Shown: positions 14,171 to 16,943 of the stretch, in pieces | How positions within the stretch are numbered: the first letter of the stretch is position 1 | How the letters are laid out: the number at the start of each line of letters is the position of its first letter | NCBI GenBank assembly: GCA_963580245.1 | Contig: CAUZJO010000105.1 | Span: 1-16,943 of the forward strand | DNA: 16,943 bases | Direction: 5' to 3' | Source of the DNA: CAUZJO01 sp963580245 | Lineage (GTDB): Bacteria; Sumerlaeota; Sumerlaeia; MVZB01 | Notes under the pieces: model-generated | Databases searched by the model: none | Seen by the model: the letters and a program-made list of their open reading frames with translations, nothing else | Told to the model about the DNA's origin: nothing | Translations under genes and position numbers: made by a program

Positions 14171-16098
14171 TTCACAACCATGAATGGAATGGCGCACCCC
14201 GCGATCGGCTCTCCGGGTATCCCGTCCACCACCGGCCGACCCGTCATGTAAGCCATACGCGGCATCGTCATCGCAGGGGCGTCTGGTTCCACCATGAAAA
14301 CCACCCTGGAACCCGACGGTGGGGCCGGCAGTCCGTCGCGGCGTGCATTCTCCTTTTCATTAGGCTTTGACTCCGAACTGAAGAATGCGTTCACCCCTGT
14401 GGGAAGGCCAGCAATCGCCACGGCCAATTGGCCATCGAATCCTTCCTCGGAAGCCGCGCTGATCGTAAACTGCTTCGCCCCTCCGGCGGCCAGGTTAATC
14501 CGGTCTATCAGTAGCGCGTCCGAGGTGTGGTCCGAACCATCCTTTGCGGCTTCACGCCAGATCCGTATCTCCCCCAAGTGCGGGATCTGTGGCCGGGCGA
14601 GCAAACAATATCGAAAGCCGGGGTGTCCTTCCGTCGAGGTGACGTCCTGAATTCGCGCGTAGTATTCCCGGCCCTTCTCAAATGTCCCCACCAGTTTCGG
14701 GTTGGCGCGCTCGATGGCGCCTCTCCCGCCTTCATCGCTCAAATCCAGGTATTCTTCCCGGCTGTTTCCCAAATTCGTGAGCAGCGTCTTCCCCTCCGCG
14801 TCAAGGATTTCCAACCGAGGATTGAACAAGGGTGGTTCAACCTCCGGCGTCTCGATCTCGAAAGCCAGGTGTACCGCATCGTCCTCCTCGATCTTGAACT
14901 TGAAATAATCCAAGTCGCCAGGCACCTCGATGGAACCAGTCACCACAATGGGGAGCGCGAGCGTATGCGCCGCCTCAACTCCGTTATTCGGCTCGCTCTC
15001 TTCCAGCGCCGTGATTTTGTCGGGCGATTTCGGGGAAGATTCATCCGGCGGCCGGTCCAAACTCTCCGCTTTACCTCTTCCTTCGTTGGCAACTTCATTC
15101 GGCGGTTCCGCTTTCGCGACCCTCGCGATCGCAGGCCCCTTGAACGATCGCGCCAGTACCGCATCGAGCCGCAAGCGTGCGATTTCAAGCGGGTCGACCG
15201 GCGAACGCTCGTCCACGCGGCGGACCCGAACCAAGTACGAATAATCGCCATTAAACACGCGATTGAAAATGGAACAAATATTGAACAAATAGCGGCCTGG
15301 TTTGGTAAATCCGTATGTCACCCTGCGGTTGGGAGGGAATACGTCGTATTCCTTCTCCTCACTGAACAGCAGCCGATTGCACCGGTCCGGATAAAACCAA
15401 CTTCCCTGAGTGTCGAATAACTGCAGGCGAGGCTCAAATTTGAAGGTCCGCCCGAGATGGGCTTTGTCCCTGCCTTGCGACGCGATCACCGCGAACTCCA
15501 GTGTCTGCGGTTCCTCAATCTCCAGAGCAAAATAATCCAGTTCGCCACTCTTCAGAATGCGTCCGTTGACCGCCACCGGAATCTCCAGCGGTTGCGCCGT
15601 CTCCGGAGCGTTGTGATCGCCGTCGCTCTCTGCAACCACGGCATGCGGCGCCACCCAAAATGACAGAGCATTGGAAAGGCCATGAGGCGAGATTAACCGA
15701 ACCTCATAAAATCCAGGGCGCGTGTTGGGGGCGACGCTTATTTGGACGGTCGCGTGGGTGAAATCCTCCGAGATGAAACGAACGTTCCCCTGCAGGCCGT
15801 CGGGACTCTGCGAGATCCAGCCCGCAAACGACTCCGTGGATGAGGATTCCAGCCGATAAACTTCGGTGGTGGGACCGAACCAGGGAGCGTAAATTCCTTC
15901 CAGTGCCGACCCTGTGATCTCAACCACCATGACGCTCCCTTGGCGCGTCCCAAGCGGATAAATGAATTCAAGTTCGGGCGGGGTCGTGACATCAGCCCAG
16001 ACACCAACGCGGCAGATGCAGACCAAGGCCATCCATACACCGGCCTTCTCCCAAACGCAACCGCATCGGTTCCTATCGTTTGTTCCAGGATGGAGCAT
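14167..16098 (-). CDS. Exported protein with two PPC-like domains (cluster 2, first gene)
   Basis: The 643-residue protein has an N-terminal signal (hydrophobic core around 21-35, likely cut after VGVWA). An IPT/TIG-like beta domain follows at about 41-150 with FIYPLGTRQGS. PPC-like domain 1 (about 158-293) has GELDYFALEI. A Pro/Glu/Lys-rich linker (about 325-365) leads to PPC-like domain 2 (about 366-500) with ESEPNNG and GDLDYFKFKI. A C-terminal Ig-like part ends VVK. PPC domains (bacterial pre-peptidase C-terminal) are surface or binding modules and not catalytic. A GGGAAG lies nine bases ahead of the ATG; a start at residue 23 is possible. The TGA overlaps the next start (ATGA), so equal amounts of both proteins are likely. 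Confidence 0.88.
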   Translation of the reverse strand: MLHPGTNDRNRCGCVWEKAGVWMALVCICRVGVWADVTTPPELEFIYPLGTRQGSVMVVEITGSALEGIYAPWFGPTTEVYRLESSSTESFAGWISQSPDGLQGNVRFISEDFTHATVQISVAPNTRPGFYEVRLISPHGLSNALSFWVAPHAVVAESDGDHNAPETAQPLEIPVAVNGRILKSGELDYFALEIEEPQTLEFAVIASQGRDKAHLGRTFKFEPRLQLFDTQGSWFYPDRCNRLLFSEEKEYDVFPPNRRVTYGFTKPGRYLFNICSIFNRVFNGDYSYLVRVRRVDERSPVDPLEIARLRLDAVLARSFKGPAIARVAKAEPPNEVANEGRGKAESLDRPPDESSPKSPDKITALEESEPNNGVEAAHTLALPIVVTGSIEVPGDLDYFKFKIEEDDAVHLAFEIETPEVEPPLFNPRLEILDAEGKTLLTNLGNSREEYLDLSDEGGRGAIERANPKLVGTFEKGREYYARIQDVTSTEGHPGFRYCLLARPQIPHLGEIRIWREAAKDGSDHTSDALLIDRINLAAGGAKQFTISAASEEGFDGQLAVAIAGLPTGVNAFFSSESKPNEKENARRDGLPAPPSGSRVVFMVEPDAPAMTMPRMAYMTGRPVVDGIPGEPIAGCAIPFMVVK

Positions 16099-16255
16099 AG
16101 GAGCGCTTCCCAGTGAATTCGCCGTATCTTTCGATCTGGACTTGGTGTTTATGACTCACCTCAAGTCTCGAAAAAGTTTGGCAGCATTTGCGAAAATCGC
16201 CAACGCCGGATTCCTGCAAATTAGAGCATCTGTCCCGAAAACAGCGCGAGAGGCG

Positions 16256-16261
16256 ATTATA
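16256..16261 (-). promoter_or_regulatory. Possible -10 element of cluster 2
   Basis: TATAAT on the minus strand, about 160 bases before the first gene of cluster 2. The sequence 17 bases further upstream (TAGAGC) is a poor -35 box, so this is only a candidate. It lies at the edge of the IS5-type fragment, so a promoter could have come with the element. Confidence 0.25.
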
Positions 16262-16279
16262 TTCGTAACAAAGTATAAG

Positions 16280-16402
16280 CTCTAGCCACGCCCAGTTCAC
16301 GCCGCGGACCAGTCTGACTATCGCGTGGTCCATCTCCACTATAGCTTCCAGTTCGACTTTGAACAGATCTTCCTGAAGGAGAGGGTGAGTCGTCCCAGAA
16401 AA
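16280..16402 (-). mobile_element. N-terminal fragment of an IS5-type transposase
   Basis: The minus strand reads FSGTTHPLLQEDLFKVELEA followed by IVEMDHAIVRLVRGVNWAWLE. This resembles the opening of IS5-type transposases (QxDLFRxxLEQIIDMxHELVRLAxxIDWxxLE). After WLE the expected continuation (YxxNGRPAxPxRLMVGL) is absent, although the frame stays open. Only about 40 residues of transposase therefore remain. The identification rests on motif memory; no terminal repeats were seen. Confidence 0.5.
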
Positions 16403-16764
16403 AATCGACAGTTTAGAATAGGGCAACGTCCTGGGATTTGTCCAGGGAATACGCATGGCCCCTGAGCTCCCTCCGGCAAAATCCCGCTATAGGACGGCGC
16501 TTCTGGGCCCGACTCACGGGCAGAGGGTGCCATTTCGGCTTTCAGCCCGCACCACAGACCACCTCCAGCGTCCAAGATCGATTTTATCGGCCGACCTATA
16601 CCAAGCCGACATTTCCCATTTCGCTCACCAAATCGTTTGATCCTCCTGATCTTTGAGTGGATCATCCCACCGTGCTTAGCCAAAGGCAAGGAATTTGACC
16701 ACGGATTCTGGCCGAAGAAGCTCTTTTGAGTTCTCACGGCCGGAAATTTCAACATGCCCCCCAT
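16339..16764 (-). CDS. Doubtful hypothetical reading frame behind a perfect Shine-Dalgarno site
   Basis: A 141-codon frame starts at an ATG (16764) six bases after AAGGAGG. Its first about 55 residues (MGGMLKFPAVRTQ, then basic segments such as SKIRRIKRFGERNG) look mildly protein-like, and the rest does not. Its end overlaps the IS5-type fragment in another frame, so it is at best the front of a gene cut by rearrangement. I do not recognise a family and see no signal peptide or known motif. Confidence 0.2.
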   Translation of the reverse strand: MGGMLKFPAVRTQKSFFGQNPWSNSLPLAKHGGMIHSKIRRIKRFGERNGKCRLGIGRPIKSILDAGGGLWCGLKAEMAPSARESGPEAPSYSGILPEGAQGPCVFPGQIPGRCPILNCRFFLGRLTLSFRKICSKSNWKL

Positions 16765-16777
16765 GGATCACCTCCTT
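16765..16777 (-). promoter_or_regulatory. Full-length match to the anti-Shine-Dalgarno complement
   Basis: The minus strand reads AAGGAGGTGATCC, complementary over 13 bases to the conserved 3' end of 16S rRNA, directly followed by ATG. It is an exceptionally strong ribosome site, or by chance a copy of that sequence. Confidence 0.45.
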
Positions 16778-16845
16778 CTCTGACGGCAAGACATGACTCA
16801 CCATGTGATTTTACGACTCCGGAGTTTTTCAGCGAGCCATCCGCC

Positions 16846-16943
16846 CTACCCAGTCCCTGGCAACAGTCGCAATTGGGCGATTTTGTCCAGGATGGCCGCA
16901 AATAGATCCCTGGGGATCGCCACCTCGGCCATTTGGAAGGTGA
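16846..16943 (-). CDS. C-terminal end of an unrecognised gene entering from outside the window
   Basis: The minus strand is open from the window edge to a TAG at 16846-16848. It ends with MAEVAIPRDLFAAILDKIAQ and then LRLLPGTG, a sequence of ordinary amphipathic composition. The gene may begin at this Met or further out; no ribosome site is visible in the 11 bases available. The family is not recognised. Confidence 0.35.
   Translation of the reverse strand, partial: TFQMAEVAIPRDLFAAILDKIAQLRLLPGTG

Noticed and set aside
14527..15420. Plus-strand open frame of 297 codons
   Set aside because: It is antisense to the PPC-domain gene and has a composition typical of a shadow frame (rich in Arg, no motifs).
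16765..16790. Possible 3' end of a 16S rRNA gene on the plus strand (GGATCACCTCCTT)
   Set aside because: The bases before it do not match the conserved GGGAACCTGCGGCT of 16S rRNA, so it is read as a strong ribosome site on the minus strand.

Overview
The window looks like a chromosomal segment of a Gram-negative bacterium of the planctomycete/PVC type or a relative such as Hydrogenedentota or Sumerlaeota. Two things point there: paired cytochrome-like DUF1549/DUF1553 (PSCyt2/PSD1) and DUF1501 genes, and several short-leader pseudopilins of the FTLIELLIVVAIIAILAAI type. The phylum is inferred from gene families only; no phylogenetic marker gene is present.

Left part (1-3161). A 36-codon C-terminal gene fragment ends in a strong terminator hairpin. 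A consensus-like promoter then precedes pseudopilin 1 (+). After a 677-base gap holding a large two-armed hairpin comes pseudopilin 2 (+), which converges on pseudopilin 3 (-). The three proteins diverge in the middle but share the N-methylation helix and a C-terminal Y-[DN]-P-T-N-G-T-[IL]-S motif.

Decay zone (about 3160-4720). This stretch holds only broken pieces: the C-terminal end of a fourth pseudopilin (-), a tRNA-Arg(UCU) with a good 3' half and a degenerate 5' half, the signal peptide and first residues of a formylglycine-generating-enzyme-like protein (+), and the front of a PEGA-type lipoprotein (-) that abuts it tail to tail. There are also GC-rich hairpins and one good terminator.

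Cluster 1 (4725-8708, -). A promoter candidate leads into a secreted cytochrome c/DUF1549/DUF1553 protein and then a Tat-exported DUF1501 protein. Upstream of it (8849-9717) an ARPP-1-like domain fragment is fused head to head with the C-terminal part of an IS630-type transposase. That transposase carries one frameshift and one stop codon.

Cluster 2 (10126-16098, -). Three genes run in order: a secreted protein with two PPC-like domains, an Ig-like/cytochrome-like/DUF1549/DUF1553 protein started in an ATGA overlap, and a second Tat-exported DUF1501 protein. The layout suggests a co-translated exported complex whose substrate is unknown. The right end (16099-16943) has no convincing complete gene, only an IS5-type transposase fragment, an unrecognised reading frame behind a perfect Shine-Dalgarno sequence, and the C-terminal end of a gene running in from outside the window.

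Overall, two intact exported DUF1549/DUF1501 clusters and a family of pseudopilins are embedded in a region with much gene debris. No CRISPR array, intact transposon or recognisable defence system is present.
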